16,345 bases of DNA from an uncultured Oscillospiraceae bacterium (GTDB lineage: Bacteria > Bacillota > Clostridia > Oscillospirales > Acutalibacteraceae): positions 1 through 16,345 of the forward strand of contig CABSLJ010000039.1 of assembly GCA_902478455.1 (NCBI GenBank), in the 5' to 3' direction. Under the pieces are notes generated by a model that did no database searches, was not told the DNA's origin, and saw nothing but the letters and a program-made list of their open reading frames with translations. Position numbers and translations under genes: made by a program. Numbering within the stretch: the first letter of the stretch is position 1; each line of letters starts with the position of its first letter. Positions 5,508-13,044 of the stretch are shown here, piece by piece.

Positions 5508-6398
5508 ATGGGAAAAAAGAGAGAAAAAGAGCGGGAAGCCGCCCTCCGGACCGAGGAGGACGAACGCGCTTACCGCAAACGGAGAAGAATTGCTAGCATT
5601 TGTTCCTTTATTATTTTCATCGCGCTGTTTGTCTGGCTGACGTTTGCCATCGGCAAGCCGCTCGTCGAACTGGCGTCCGACCCGGAAAAGTTCCGCGATA
5701 TGATCAATAAGCAGGGGTTCCTAGGAAGACTTACCCTCATCGGCATTCAGATTCTCCAGGTGGTCATCGCCATGATCCCCGGCGAGGTGATTGAGGTCGG
5801 CGCCGGCTATGCCTTCGGCGCTGTGGAAGGAACGCTCCTGTGTCTGGTGGGCGTGGCCATCGGTTCAACGCTTATCTTTCTGCTGACCAAGTGTTTCGGT
5901 CTGCGGTTGGTGGAGGCGTTTGTCTCCCGGGAAAAGATCAGCGAACTCAAATTCATCAACAACGAAAAGCGGCTGAATCTGCTGATTTTCATCCTGTTTT
6001 TCATCCCCGGCACGCCCAAGGATGTGCTGACCTATTTCGTCGGGCTGACGCCGATGAAGCTGCGGACCTTTCTGCTGATTACCTCCATCGCGCGGATTCC
6101 CTCCGTGGTCTCCTCGACCATCGGCGGGCACGCGCTGGGTTTGCAGAATTATTCGATGGCGATTATCGTCTTCGCCATTACGGCAGGGGTCAGCGCCATC
6201 GGCCTTGTGGCTTACAATTTGATCATGAAGCACAGGCGGCGCGCGCACGCCGAGGAACAGGCCTCCCTTGCCGAGAAGCAGGAAGCGGACGGGGAAGAAT
6301 GTCCAGAAGCGCAGGCTGAGCTTTCCGACGGCCCGGAGGGAGCTCCGGTTTCTTCCGCGGAGCTGCCGGCAAAGTCATCCGCGCCCAAGCCGCAGTAA
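5508..6398 (+). CDS. TVP38/TMEM64-family (VTT/DedA superfamily) membrane protein
   Basis: 296 residues; ATG at 5508 follows AGGAGAAGG. A basic N-terminus (GKKREKERE) precedes the first membrane helix (about 29-49). The VTT core shows GEVIEVGAGYAFGAVEGTLL (92-111), a helix at about 111-127, then FFIPGTPKDVLTYFVGLTPM (164-183) and ARIPSVVSSTIGGHALG (195-211), the conserved re-entrant-loop motifs of the SNARE-associated/DedA superfamily. A last helix (about 217-240) is followed by a 50-residue hydrophilic Ala/Glu/Pro-rich tail not typical of the core family. Members are integral membrane proteins linked to lipid scrambling or flipping and envelope homeostasis; the substrate here is unknown. A lipoprotein gene follows 47 bases later, probably in the same transcript. 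The divergent SPFH gene also acts at the membrane. Confidence 0.9.
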   Translation: MGKKREKEREAALRTEEDERAYRKRRRIASICSFIIFIALFVWLTFAIGKPLVELASDPEKFRDMINKQGFLGRLTLIGIQILQVVIAMIPGEVIEVGAGYAFGAVEGTLLCLVGVAIGSTLIFLLTKCFGLRLVEAFVSREKISELKFINNEKRLNLLIFILFFIPGTPKDVLTYFVGLTPMKLRTFLLITSIARIPSVVSSTIGGHALGLQNYSMAIIVFAITAGVSAIGLVAYNLIMKHRRRAHAEEQASLAEKQEADGEECPEAQAELSDGPEGAPVSSAELPAKSSAPKPQ

Positions 6399-6445
6399 CG
6401 TCGGACCGCTCCCGGCAGTATGACAACAGTACAGGAGGAAAACAT

Positions 6446-7090
6446 ATGAAAAAAGGAACCCTTCTTCCGGCGGCGCTATTGCTTCTGCTTCTGACCGCAG
6501 CCTGCGGCACGGCGGATCAGAGCGCGCCCTCCTCGGCGGCTCCCGAACCCGAGCCGGTCTCCTCCGCAGTGGAAGAAGCGTCTTCTGCGGCGGAAGAGGC
6601 GCAACCGCTGACGGTGGAGCAGATCACAAAGATGTTCGAGGAAATGTATCCGCAGGCCTATGAGGCGCTCAACATCTTCAGCGGCAGCGGACTGAAAGCC
6701 GACCCGTCGGCGGAAGCCGGGGAGCCGGACGAAAACGGTCAGCAGTTTGTCCCGGTGCAGAGCGATAAATACAAGTCGGTGGAAGACATCAAGAAAGCTG
6801 TGGAATCGGTCTTTACCAGGGAACTGGCGGAACGCGAGTTTTATTCCTACGGGTTGGAGGGCCAGTACATCCGCTACAAGGATATAGACGGCGTGTTGAA
6901 TGTCGACATGGCGCAGCAGAACGCCGACCGGGGCTATCAATGGATGACCGATACCCTGCAAGTCGTCAGCCAGACTGAGGATAAGATTGTTGTTGAGATG
7001 GACAACCTCAACAACTACGGCGAAAAGGGACATGACACCGTCACCTTCCAAAAGACGGAGGAAGGCTGGCGGTTTGATACGCTGATCTAA
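6446..7090 (+). CDS. Putative lipoprotein, unknown function
   Basis: 214 residues; ATG at 6446 follows AGGAGG with 7-base spacing. The signal peptide MKKGTLLPAA runs into lipobox LTAAC, with Cys20 as the expected lipid anchor. A Ser/Ala/Glu/Pro-rich linker (about 21-52) leads to a compact domain (about 55-214). The domain ends with FTRELAEREFYSYGLEGQYI, a DRGYQW segment and a final GHDTVTFQKTEEGWRFDTLI hairpin. The ending (a 'DRG' motif followed by strands and a final W) loosely recalls IseA-like extracellular inhibitors of wall endopeptidases, but the similarity is weak and was judged by eye. The gene is probably co-transcribed with the VTT gene and ends at a strong bidirectional terminator. 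Confidence 0.82.
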   Translation: MKKGTLLPAALLLLLLTAACGTADQSAPSSAAPEPEPVSSAVEEASSAAEEAQPLTVEQITKMFEEMYPQAYEALNIFSGSGLKADPSAEAGEPDENGQQFVPVQSDKYKSVEDIKKAVESVFTRELAEREFYSYGLEGQYIRYKDIDGVLNVDMAQQNADRGYQWMTDTLQVVSQTEDKIVVEMDNLNNYGEKGHDTVTFQKTEEGWRFDTLI

Positions 7091-7112
7091 ACCGGTCTGT
7101 AAATTATCTTAA

Positions 7113-7158
7113 GCATCAAAAAGGCGGCCCTGTTTTTGCAGGGCCGCCTTTTTGATGC
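7113..7158. terminator. Strong bidirectional intrinsic terminator
   Basis: Perfect 20-bp arms (7113-7132 and 7139-7158) flank a 6-base loop. The GC-rich core GGCGGCCCTG/CAGGGCCGCC is flanked by AAAAA and TTTTT, so it ends transcription in both directions. It sits between the convergent lipoprotein (+) and FAD oxidoreductase (-) genes. Confidence 0.93.
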
Positions 7159-7214
7159 GGATTTTTGCCATACGGTGTGGCAGGGAGAGAGGAAAGGGTC
7201 ACAAAAAGAAGAGC

Positions 7215-8444
7215 TCACCGCTGAGGAGAAAACAGATCGGCTGTTTCCGGTGTGTTTCCCCGGCAGAGATCGACGATGAGATTGGCCGCGATCTCGGAGA
7301 AGAGGATGCCGTTTTCCCCGCCGCACAGGGCGAAAAAGCAGTTGGGGTACTCCGGATGAGAGCCGATGAGGGGGAGGCCGTCGTCGGTTTCCAAATAATC
7401 GCCCATAAAGCCGTATTCGGCGTCCGTCTCGCGGATGCCGGGGAACATCTCGCAGATTTCGTCCTCCAGATGGCGGTATTTTTTGGCGGCCAGCGCGTCG
7501 GCCGGGAGGAGGCCCGCCATGCGGCGGTTGCGGTCGATGAGTCCGGTCTCCAGGCCGGAGGCGAGGATGCGGCCCTCCGGCGTGACCGAGAAGGTGACCT
7601 CCGGGTGGTCGGCGCTGTGGATGACGCAGCGGTCCGGCCACCCGGAGAAAGCGCCGACCGGCGCGGTGGCGACGGAAAAGGAGGTGCGCCGGCTGCCGCA
7701 GCCCCTCAGAAAGGACAGGGTTTCCCGTCCGATGGCGAGGACGACCGTTCCCGCCGTGACGGTGCGGCGGGTGTCGGCGCGCAGGATGTGGGGCCCTTCT
7801 TCGCCCGAGATGTGTTCAATGGTGGTGTTTTCATAGATGCGTGCGCCCGCCTTCTGGGCTGCGGCCGCGACGGCGTGGGTCAGGCGGTAGGGGTCCGCCG
7901 CGGCGGCCAGGGACTTGGAGAGGATGCCCGCGGCCATAGGAAAGGAATAAGCGTCCTTTTCCTGCTCACGGCGGAGAAATTCCACCTCGAAGCCGTTGTG
8001 CCTGCGCAGAAGGTATTCCTTACGCAGGTCCTCCACGCTGTTTTCGTCGCAGGTGAAAAGCAGGCCGTCGGTGCGGTAGAAGCCGCAGTCGGCCTCCAAG
8101 GAGGAGGTAAGCCGTTCGAGCGAGGTGATGGCCTCCTCGCACATATGGTAGACACGCACCGCCTGATCGATGCCGATGCCTGCGGAGAGCTCGCGCAGCC
8201 CTCCGGCGACGTCAAAGCGCATGCTGCCGGAGCAGGCGGCGGTTGCTCCGTAGCCGATCGGCCCGCCGGAAATCAAAACGGTATCCACGCCGGACGAGGC
8301 GAGCCGCAGCGCGCACAAAGCGCCGGTCACGCCGCCGCCGATGACGCAGACGTCGCAGGTTTCCTCCTTGAATAGCCACGGATACAGCGCGGGGACGTCG
8401 TTTATCGCGGTCCAAAGGGGCATGCCCTCATTTCTTTCCTCCAT
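7215..8444 (-). CDS. FAD-dependent oxidoreductase, DAO/glycine-oxidase-like family
   Basis: About 409 residues. The N-terminal Rossmann motif CDVCVIGGGVTGALCALRL (30-48) binds the ADP part of FAD, followed by a strand ending LISGGPIGYGATAACSGSM. The C-terminal FAD motif is GDYLETDDGLPLIGSHPEY then FFALCGGENGILFSEIAANL, as in DAO-superfamily enzymes (sarcosine/glycine oxidases and related amine oxidoreductases). The substrate cannot be inferred. Relatives often carry a C-terminal Rieske domain, which is absent here. The frame stays open upstream to 8762, but that extension lacks conserved sequence. Met at 8444 (weak AAAGG 13 bases upstream) or Met at 8423 (GGAGG about 14 bases upstream) are the plausible starts. 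The gene is convergent with the lipoprotein gene, divergent from the two-component operon, and monocistronic. Confidence 0.88.
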   Translation of the reverse strand: MEERNEGMPLWTAINDVPALYPWLFKEETCDVCVIGGGVTGALCALRLASSGVDTVLISGGPIGYGATAACSGSMRFDVAGGLRELSAGIGIDQAVRVYHMCEEAITSLERLTSSLEADCGFYRTDGLLFTCDENSVEDLRKEYLLRRHNGFEVEFLRREQEKDAYSFPMAAGILSKSLAAAADPYRLTHAVAAAAQKAGARIYENTTIEHISGEEGPHILRADTRRTVTAGTVVLAIGRETLSFLRGCGSRRTSFSVATAPVGAFSGWPDRCVIHSADHPEVTFSVTPEGRILASGLETGLIDRNRRMAGLLPADALAAKKYRHLEDEICEMFPGIRETDAEYGFMGDYLETDDGLPLIGSHPEYPNCFFALCGGENGILFSEIAANLIVDLCRGNTPETADLFSPQR

Positions 8445-8840
8445 GGTGATGCACCAGCCTTTCAGAATTCTTCTGCCCTTATTGTGGGAAAATCTGGAGG
8501 GGTTTATGCAGAAACCGGCCGTCAAGCGGAAGGAAAATTCCCGCGGTACGGCGAAATTCGGATTGCAGGTCCGGATTTTTGACAAAAACAGGGATTCACA
8601 GTGGAAAACAAAGATCATAGGAAATGATAAAATATGTATTTTTAAATCATCTCCCCAAATTTCTTGGGGATGGGAATGACGGTTTAAAATGCGGGAGCGC
8701 CGCGCCTGAATCCCATGAGAAAGGCTTTTTTGGTGTGAAACTTTTATAAAAAGTTCATGCATTGACGTGCACTCTGATTTATAATCAGAATATCAACCGG
8801 GGATAACACAACAGAAGCATAAAATGAGAGGAGCGGTACC
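8445..8840. other. Intergenic region between divergent oxidoreductase and response-regulator genes
   Basis: This 396-base stretch has no confident gene. It holds a possible 57-codon ORF on the plus strand (8506-8679) with a good ribosome binding site, a hairpin TCCCCAA/TTGGGGA (8652-8658/8664-8670), a dyad ACTTTT-ATA-AAAAGT (8740-8754) and the promoter-like segment of the two-component operon (8763-8788). No clear promoter was found for the oxidoreductase on the minus strand. Confidence 0.5.
8740..8788 (+). promoter_or_regulatory. Candidate promoter/operator of the two-component operon
   Basis: TATAAT (8780-8785) is a perfect -10 sequence lying inside the dyad CTGAT-TTATA-ATCAG (8774-8788), about 55 bases before the response-regulator ATG. 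TTGACG (8763-8768) is only 12 bases upstream of it and so is badly spaced for a -35. A second dyad, ACTTTT-ATA-AAAAGT, is at 8740-8754. A dyad over the -10 and the lack of a spaced -35 suggest regulated transcription, possibly autoregulation. Confidence 0.4.
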
Positions 8841-9524
8841 ATGGGTAAAATTCTTGTGGTGGACGACGATCAGAACATTTGTGAGCTGCTGAGGCTTTAT
8901 ATTGAAAAGGAAGGCTATTCGGTCGTGATTGCCAATGAAGGCAACCAGGCGGTGGCGATGGCGGAGAGTGAAAATCCCGATTTGATTCTGCTGGATATCA
9001 TGCTTCCCGGTCTGGACGGCTGGCAGGTGTGCCGTGAGGTGCGCAAAAAATCCCAGTGCCCCATCATCATGCTGACGGCCAAGGGCGAGGTGTTCGACAA
9101 GGTGCTCGGCCTGGAGCTCGGCGCGGACGACTACGTCGTCAAGCCCTTTGAGGCAAAGGAGGTCATCGCGCGCATCAAGGCGGTGCTGCGCCGCACGGGA
9201 CAGAGCCAGGACGAAGCCGTCAAGGAGGTCAAGTACGACAAGCTCTCCATCAATCTGACCAACTATGAGCTCAAGGTCGACGGCCGGCAGATCGACACGC
9301 CCCCCAAGGAAATGGAGCTCATTTACCATTTGGCGAGCAATCCCAACCGCGTCTTTACCCGAGATCAGCTGCTCGACGAGGTGTGGGGCTTCGACTATTA
9401 TGGGGATTCCCGCACGGTGGACGTACACGTCAAGCGCCTGCGCGAAAAGCTGGAGGGCGTTTCCGACAAGTGGGCCCTTAAGACCGTTTGGGGCGTGGGA
9501 TATAAATTCGAGGTGAAGGAATAA
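8841..9524 (+). CDS. OmpR/PhoB-family response regulator
   Basis: 227 residues; ATG at 8841 follows GAGAGGAG. The receiver domain (1-120) has the acidic pair at Asp8-Asp9, phospho-acceptor Asp52 in LILLDIMLPGLDGW, Thr79 in IIMLTAK, and Lys101 in DDYVVKPF. The C-terminal winged-helix DNA-binding domain (about 128-225) shows YELKVDGRQIDTPPKEMELI, FTRDQLLDEVWGFDY, RTVDVHVKRLREKL and WGVGYKFE. It is the DNA-binding partner of the kinase encoded four bases downstream and belongs functionally with the HtrA gene that follows. The architecture is shared by CssR, CiaR, PhoP and WalR, so the name cannot be fixed from sequence; context points to envelope stress. It probably binds tandem repeats with 11-base periodicity, such as those at 11021-11038. 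Confidence 0.96.
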   Translation: MGKILVVDDDQNICELLRLYIEKEGYSVVIANEGNQAVAMAESENPDLILLDIMLPGLDGWQVCREVRKKSQCPIIMLTAKGEVFDKVLGLELGADDYVVKPFEAKEVIARIKAVLRRTGQSQDEAVKEVKYDKLSINLTNYELKVDGRQIDTPPKEMELIYHLASNPNRVFTRDQLLDEVWGFDYYGDSRTVDVHVKRLREKLEGVSDKWALKTVWGVGYKFEVKE

Positions 9525-9528
9525 CAGT

Positions 9529-11001
9529 ATGGCCATGCAGAAGACGTTGTTCCGGAAATATCTGCGCGTCAGCGCGGTCATCGTCCTAGTCAGCTTTTTG
9601 CTGCTCGGGGTGATGATGCTGATCTTTATTTCCCGGTACTGGCAGAACGACAAACGGGAGCTGCTGTCTCAAAACGCGGAGAATCTGGCGGTGTTGACAG
9701 CGAACAATGTCTTGCGTTCGGGCAATCAATATTATGTGGAGTCCTCGCGCATCCAGGGGTTCATCGCGGTCTTTTCCTCCAGCATCGGCGCGGATATCTT
9801 TGTGACCGACCGGTCGGGGAAAACGGTGGTTTGTTCTGATCTGACTTCCGACTGCGTCCATCAGAATCATACGATTCCGACTGAAATTCTTTCCCGCGCT
9901 CTGGAGGGAGAGTACAGCGGCACGGGAACGCTGGGCGGCATTTACGGCAATTCCCAGTACATTTTCGGCGTTCCCATCCGCGTGGAGAACGAAGATGGAA
10001 TCGTTGTCATAGGTACGGTGTTTACCGCTTCTGATATGAGCAGCCTGGCGGGATTCCGCTCGGACGTCATCCAGATGTTTCTGATCGCCTCTCTGGCGGC
10101 CTTTGTCATCTCCTTTCTGGCGGTGGGATTGCTTTCCTACAATATGGTGCGGCCGCTGCGAGAGATGGCCGTTGCGGCGCGGTGCTTCGGCGAGGGGGAC
10201 TTCTCCCGCCGTGTGCCGGTCAACTCACAGGATGAAATCGGCCAGCTGGCGCTGGCCTTCAACAACATGGCGGCTTCCCTTTCCTCTTCCGAGGGGATGC
10301 GCAGAAGTTTTATTGCCAATGTGTCGCATGAGCTGCGCACGCCGATGACCACCATTGCCGGCTTTATCGACGGCATTCTAGACGGCACCATCCCCCCGGA
10401 AAAGCAGACCTACTATCTCAAGATTGTCTCGGACGAGGTCAAACGACTTTCCCGCATGGTGCGCACCATGCTCGATCTCTCCCGCATCGACAGCGGAGAG
10501 CTCAGGCTGCGCGTTCAGCGCTTTGATCTCATGGACACGATCCTTACCACACTCATTTCGTTTGAAAAGCGGATTGAGGAGAAAAACATCCAGATCCTCG
10601 GTCTGGAGGACGCCCAGAGCCTGCAGATCGACGGTGATCCCGACATGATTCATCAGGTGGTTTACAACCTGGTGGAGAACGCCGTCAAGTTTGTCGACCC
10701 GGACGGATACATCCAGATGCGGATTACCGATATGTCCGACCGCACGGTGGTTGCCATTCAAAACAGCGGTCAGGGAATCCCAGCAGACGAGCTTTCCCTC
10801 ATTTTCGACCGCTTTTACAAGGCGGATAAATCCCGCAGCCAGGACAAGAACGGCATGGGCCTGGGGCTCTACCTTGTGCGAACCATCGTCAAGCTGCACG
10901 GCGGAGACATCACGGTGCGCAGCGTGGTGGGAGAATTCTGCGAATTTGAATTCTGGATTCCCAAGATGAATCAGCAGCCCCGGCTTCGGGAAAACTCCTG
11001 A
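9529..11001 (+). CDS. Membrane sensor histidine kinase (HAMP-HisKA-HATPase)
   Basis: 490 residues; ATG at 9529 lies four bases after the regulator stop, with AGGTGAAGGA upstream, so the two are translationally linked. First membrane helix at about 13-35, an extracytoplasmic sensor of about 145 residues (37-180), second helix at about 181-204, HAMP (about 205-258), HisKA with His267 in FIANVSHELRTPMTT, and the HATPase domain with N box (VVYNLVENAVKF), G1 (NSGQGIP), F box (IFDRFYKADKS) and G2 (GMGLGLYLVRTIV). All catalytic motifs are intact. The sensor contains Cys102, Cys109 and His111 (VCSDLTSDCVHQNH), a pattern I associate with kinases of related Clostridia. It should autophosphorylate and signal to the upstream regulator. 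The neighbouring HtrA gene suggests it senses secretion or folding stress, as CssS and CiaH do, but the ligand is not visible. Confidence 0.95.
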   Translation: MAMQKTLFRKYLRVSAVIVLVSFLLLGVMMLIFISRYWQNDKRELLSQNAENLAVLTANNVLRSGNQYYVESSRIQGFIAVFSSSIGADIFVTDRSGKTVVCSDLTSDCVHQNHTIPTEILSRALEGEYSGTGTLGGIYGNSQYIFGVPIRVENEDGIVVIGTVFTASDMSSLAGFRSDVIQMFLIASLAAFVISFLAVGLLSYNMVRPLREMAVAARCFGEGDFSRRVPVNSQDEIGQLALAFNNMAASLSSSEGMRRSFIANVSHELRTPMTTIAGFIDGILDGTIPPEKQTYYLKIVSDEVKRLSRMVRTMLDLSRIDSGELRLRVQRFDLMDTILTTLISFEKRIEEKNIQILGLEDAQSLQIDGDPDMIHQVVYNLVENAVKFVDPDGYIQMRITDMSDRTVVAIQNSGQGIPADELSLIFDRFYKADKSRSQDKNGMGLGLYLVRTIVKLHGGDITVRSVVGEFCEFEFWIPKMNQQPRLRENS

Positions 11002-11020
11002 ATAAGACGGGCAGAGGATT

Positions 11021-11062
11021 TGTTCAAATACTGTTCAATAAATGGTAAAAAATATTTATAAC
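11021..11062 (+). promoter_or_regulatory. Candidate response-regulator box and promoter of the HtrA gene
   Basis: TGTTCAA occurs at 11021-11027 and again at 11032-11038, a direct repeat with 11-base periodicity as expected for a tandem OmpR-family dimer site. The second copy overlaps TTCAAT (11034-11039), which with a 17-base spacer faces TATAAC (11057-11062), a plausible regulated promoter. A separate perfect TATAAT at 11092-11097 has only a poor -35 (T-rich, 11067-11074) and could be a second start. Confidence 0.5.
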
Positions 11063-11164
11063 TGGTTTGTTTTTTGTTAATAAGAGATTTTTATAATGGA
11101 ATCATTGCGCTAAGGGAGTGCGTCTCCCGATGCGCCATACATCAGCAGGTAAGGAGAATTCAGG

Positions 11165-12841
11165 ATGAGCGAAAATAACTTCGGCCAACCGGAAGGCGGC
11201 CTGAATCCCGACGAAAAAGAAACCCGGTCGGAATCCCCCGTCTGGGAGCAGGAGCCCTTTCCCGGGCAGGATCCGGAGCAGAAGCCGGACGCAAAGGAAG
11301 ATGCAGCGGACGAACCGGCCGCTTCCCGCACGGAGGAGGACGAGGAGGCACCCCAGCCGCAGCAGGAATCGCAGCCCTATGTGCAGTGGCAGTATCCCTA
11401 TTATTCCTACCGCCGGCCGGATGCGCCGCCCGCTTCCAGCCAGCAGACGGGATATCAGCAGCAGAACCCACAGCAGCAGCCGGGCTGGCAGTATTATCCC
11501 TACCACCAAAACCAGTATCCGCGCTCCTATCCCACCCAGCCGACCGCCTCGCACAATCCCTATTCCGCCGCTTCGGGCGGTTCTACGCCCCCTCCCAAAA
11601 AGAAAATGGACAAAGGGCTCAAGGTGTTCCTGTGGATCGTCGGCAGTCTGGTCGGCATTTTCCTGATCGGCTTTGCCGCCTACGGCGTGTATACCGCCGT
11701 CGACGGCGGCCTGCCCACGGCGCCGGAGAGCGCGCAGAGTTCTTCTCTGCCGCCCGACAGTTCGGACGCGCCCTCCTCCCGGCCGAATGATTCGAACAGC
11801 TCCTCCTCGCAGAGCAATCCCGGTGTCAATCCCGACCTGCCCGGCCTCGAGCTGGAGGACCAGCCGGAGGACGGTATGCTGACCGCCGCGCAGGTCTATG
11901 AGAAGCTCAAGGATTCTGTGGTGGGCGTGGTCATTTACGCGCAGGACGCCGAGCTGACCTCCGACCCCTTGAGCGAGGGCTCGGGCGTAGTGGTGCGTGA
12001 GGACGGGTATATCCTGACCAATTCGCACGTCATCGGGGATTCCAAGACGTATAACATCAAGGTTGTCATGTACAAAGGCGACGAATACGCCGGTCAGGTG
12101 GTCGGCTACGATTCCAAGACCGACCTCGCCGTCATCAAGGTGGAGGCCGACAATCTCGTCCCCGCCACGCTGGGCAATTCCGACCAGCTCGCCGTGGGCG
12201 ATTGGGTGCTGGCCCTGGGCAATCCTGGCGGACTGACCTACTCGAGTTCCCTGACGCGGGGCATCGTCTCGGCCGTCAACCGCACGGTCAATTCCACCTC
12301 CGCAAGCGTTATGACCTACATCCAGACCGACGCCGCCATCAACCCCGGCAACTCGGGTGGCGCGCTGGTCAACATGTACGGCCAGGTGGTGGGCATCAAC
12401 ACCCTCAAGATCGCGGCGGAGGATTACGAGGGCATGGGTTTCGCCATTCCCATCAACGCCGCCAAGGAGATTGCCGACGATCTTATCCGGCAGGGCTATG
12501 TCTCCGGACGTGTCCGGCTGGGGATCACCGGAAAGGCGGTCTCGGAATATCAGGCCCAAATCTACGGCGTTCCGCTCGGTTTTGTCATCGTCAGCATCTC
12601 TGATGACAGCGACCTGAAACATTACGATGTTCAGGAGGGCGATATCATCACCCAATGCAACGGCGTCGCGATCACCGATATCGATACCCTCACCGCCGAG
12701 CTGATTCAATATTCCCCTGGAGATAAAGTGACCCTGACCATTTGCCGGCCGGCCTCGCGCAGCGAACCCGAGAAGACCTTTGATGTGGAAATCACCCTGC
12801 TGGAAGACAAGGGGGAAACCCAGGAGCCGGTCAATCCCTAA
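11165..12841 (+). CDS. htrA: HtrA/DegP-like membrane-anchored serine protease with one PDZ domain
   Basis: 558 residues; ATG at 11165 follows AAGGAG. The N-terminal 150 residues are hydrophilic, acidic, then Gln/Tyr/Pro-rich (YPYYSYRRPD, QQNPQQQPGWQYYPYHQNQ) and predicted cytoplasmic. One membrane helix (about 153-176) and a Ser/Pro-rich linker (180-225) precede the trypsin-fold protease domain, with catalytic His288 (ILTNSHVIG), Asp320 (SKTDLAVIKV) and Ser397 (NPGNSGGALVN). A PDZ domain (about 455-550) contains GFVIVSISDDSDL and GDIITQCNGVAITD. HtrA proteases degrade or refold misfolded exported proteins on the outer face of the membrane. Family members are usually near 400 residues, the excess here being the N-terminal extension. 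Its position after a two-component pair, with a direct-repeat box between, suggests it is their main target. A terminator follows. Confidence 0.96.
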   Translation: MSENNFGQPEGGLNPDEKETRSESPVWEQEPFPGQDPEQKPDAKEDAADEPAASRTEEDEEAPQPQQESQPYVQWQYPYYSYRRPDAPPASSQQTGYQQQNPQQQPGWQYYPYHQNQYPRSYPTQPTASHNPYSAASGGSTPPPKKKMDKGLKVFLWIVGSLVGIFLIGFAAYGVYTAVDGGLPTAPESAQSSSLPPDSSDAPSSRPNDSNSSSSQSNPGVNPDLPGLELEDQPEDGMLTAAQVYEKLKDSVVGVVIYAQDAELTSDPLSEGSGVVVREDGYILTNSHVIGDSKTYNIKVVMYKGDEYAGQVVGYDSKTDLAVIKVEADNLVPATLGNSDQLAVGDWVLALGNPGGLTYSSSLTRGIVSAVNRTVNSTSASVMTYIQTDAAINPGNSGGALVNMYGQVVGINTLKIAAEDYEGMGFAIPINAAKEIADDLIRQGYVSGRVRLGITGKAVSEYQAQIYGVPLGFVIVSISDDSDLKHYDVQEGDIITQCNGVAITDIDTLTAELIQYSPGDKVTLTICRPASRSEPEKTFDVEITLLEDKGETQEPVNP

Positions 12842-12850
12842 CGTGAAATC

Positions 12851-12888
12851 AAGAAAAAGCGCGTCGTGCACAGCGGCGCGTTTTTCTT
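12851..12888 (+). terminator. Intrinsic terminator of the HtrA gene
   Basis: AAGAAAAA (12851-12858) pairs with TTTTTCTT (12881-12888) around a GC-rich inner stem (GCGCGTCG/CGGCGCG with a bulge). It begins 9 bases after the htrA stop, and the T run ends the stem. The flanking A and T runs make it potentially bidirectional. Confidence 0.82.
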
Positions 12889-12913
12889 ATGCCGTCGGGC
12901 AGGCGAGAAAAAT

Positions 12914-12930
12914 CCCCGGTTCAACCGGGG
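12914..12930. repeat. Inverted repeat CCCCGGT-TCA-ACCGGGG
   Basis: Perfect 7-bp arms (12914-12920, 12924-12930) flank a three-base loop in the htrA-phage junction. No T tract follows. The role is unknown; a protein-binding site, a weak terminator or part of an attachment site are all possible. Confidence 0.45.
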
Positions 12931-13000
12931 GATGGTAAATTGGGGCTTACGCGGGGAGCGGCTCTCGCTTTGTAAAAAAATTATGAATGTTTTCTTTTGG

Positions 13001-13044
13001 AAGGGCGTTGAATTTGTCCTGTTGAGGGCAAATTCAGCGCCCTT
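13001..13044 (+). terminator. Strong intrinsic terminator upstream of the phage genes
   Basis: Arms of 19 bases (13001-13019 and 13026-13044), fully paired apart from two G-T wobbles, flank a 6-base loop and run into TTTTT. It lies 118 bases before the terminase small-subunit gene, so the phage genes need a promoter after it or antitermination through it. Confidence 0.85.

Noticed and set aside
7152..8375. 407-codon plus-strand frame opposite the FAD oxidoreductase
   Set aside because: Its translation is Gly/Ala/Arg-rich without motifs, while the minus strand has clear FAD-binding motifs; it would also start inside the bidirectional terminator.
8763..8785. TTGACG...TATAAT as a standard promoter pair
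   Set aside because: The spacer is only 12 bases, too short for normal sigma-A recognition; only the -10 with its dyad is kept as a candidate.
11102..12871. 589-codon open frame on the minus strand across the whole htrA gene
   Set aside because: It is antisense to a gene with intact catalytic triad and PDZ domain, has no recognisable domain or ribosome binding site, and such frames are common opposite GC-rich genes.
12910..12935. The GGTTCAACC dyad as the T-arm of a tRNA gene
   Set aside because: The loop is too short for a T-arm, no acceptor, D or anticodon arms can be built around it, and no CCA-adjacent pairing exists.
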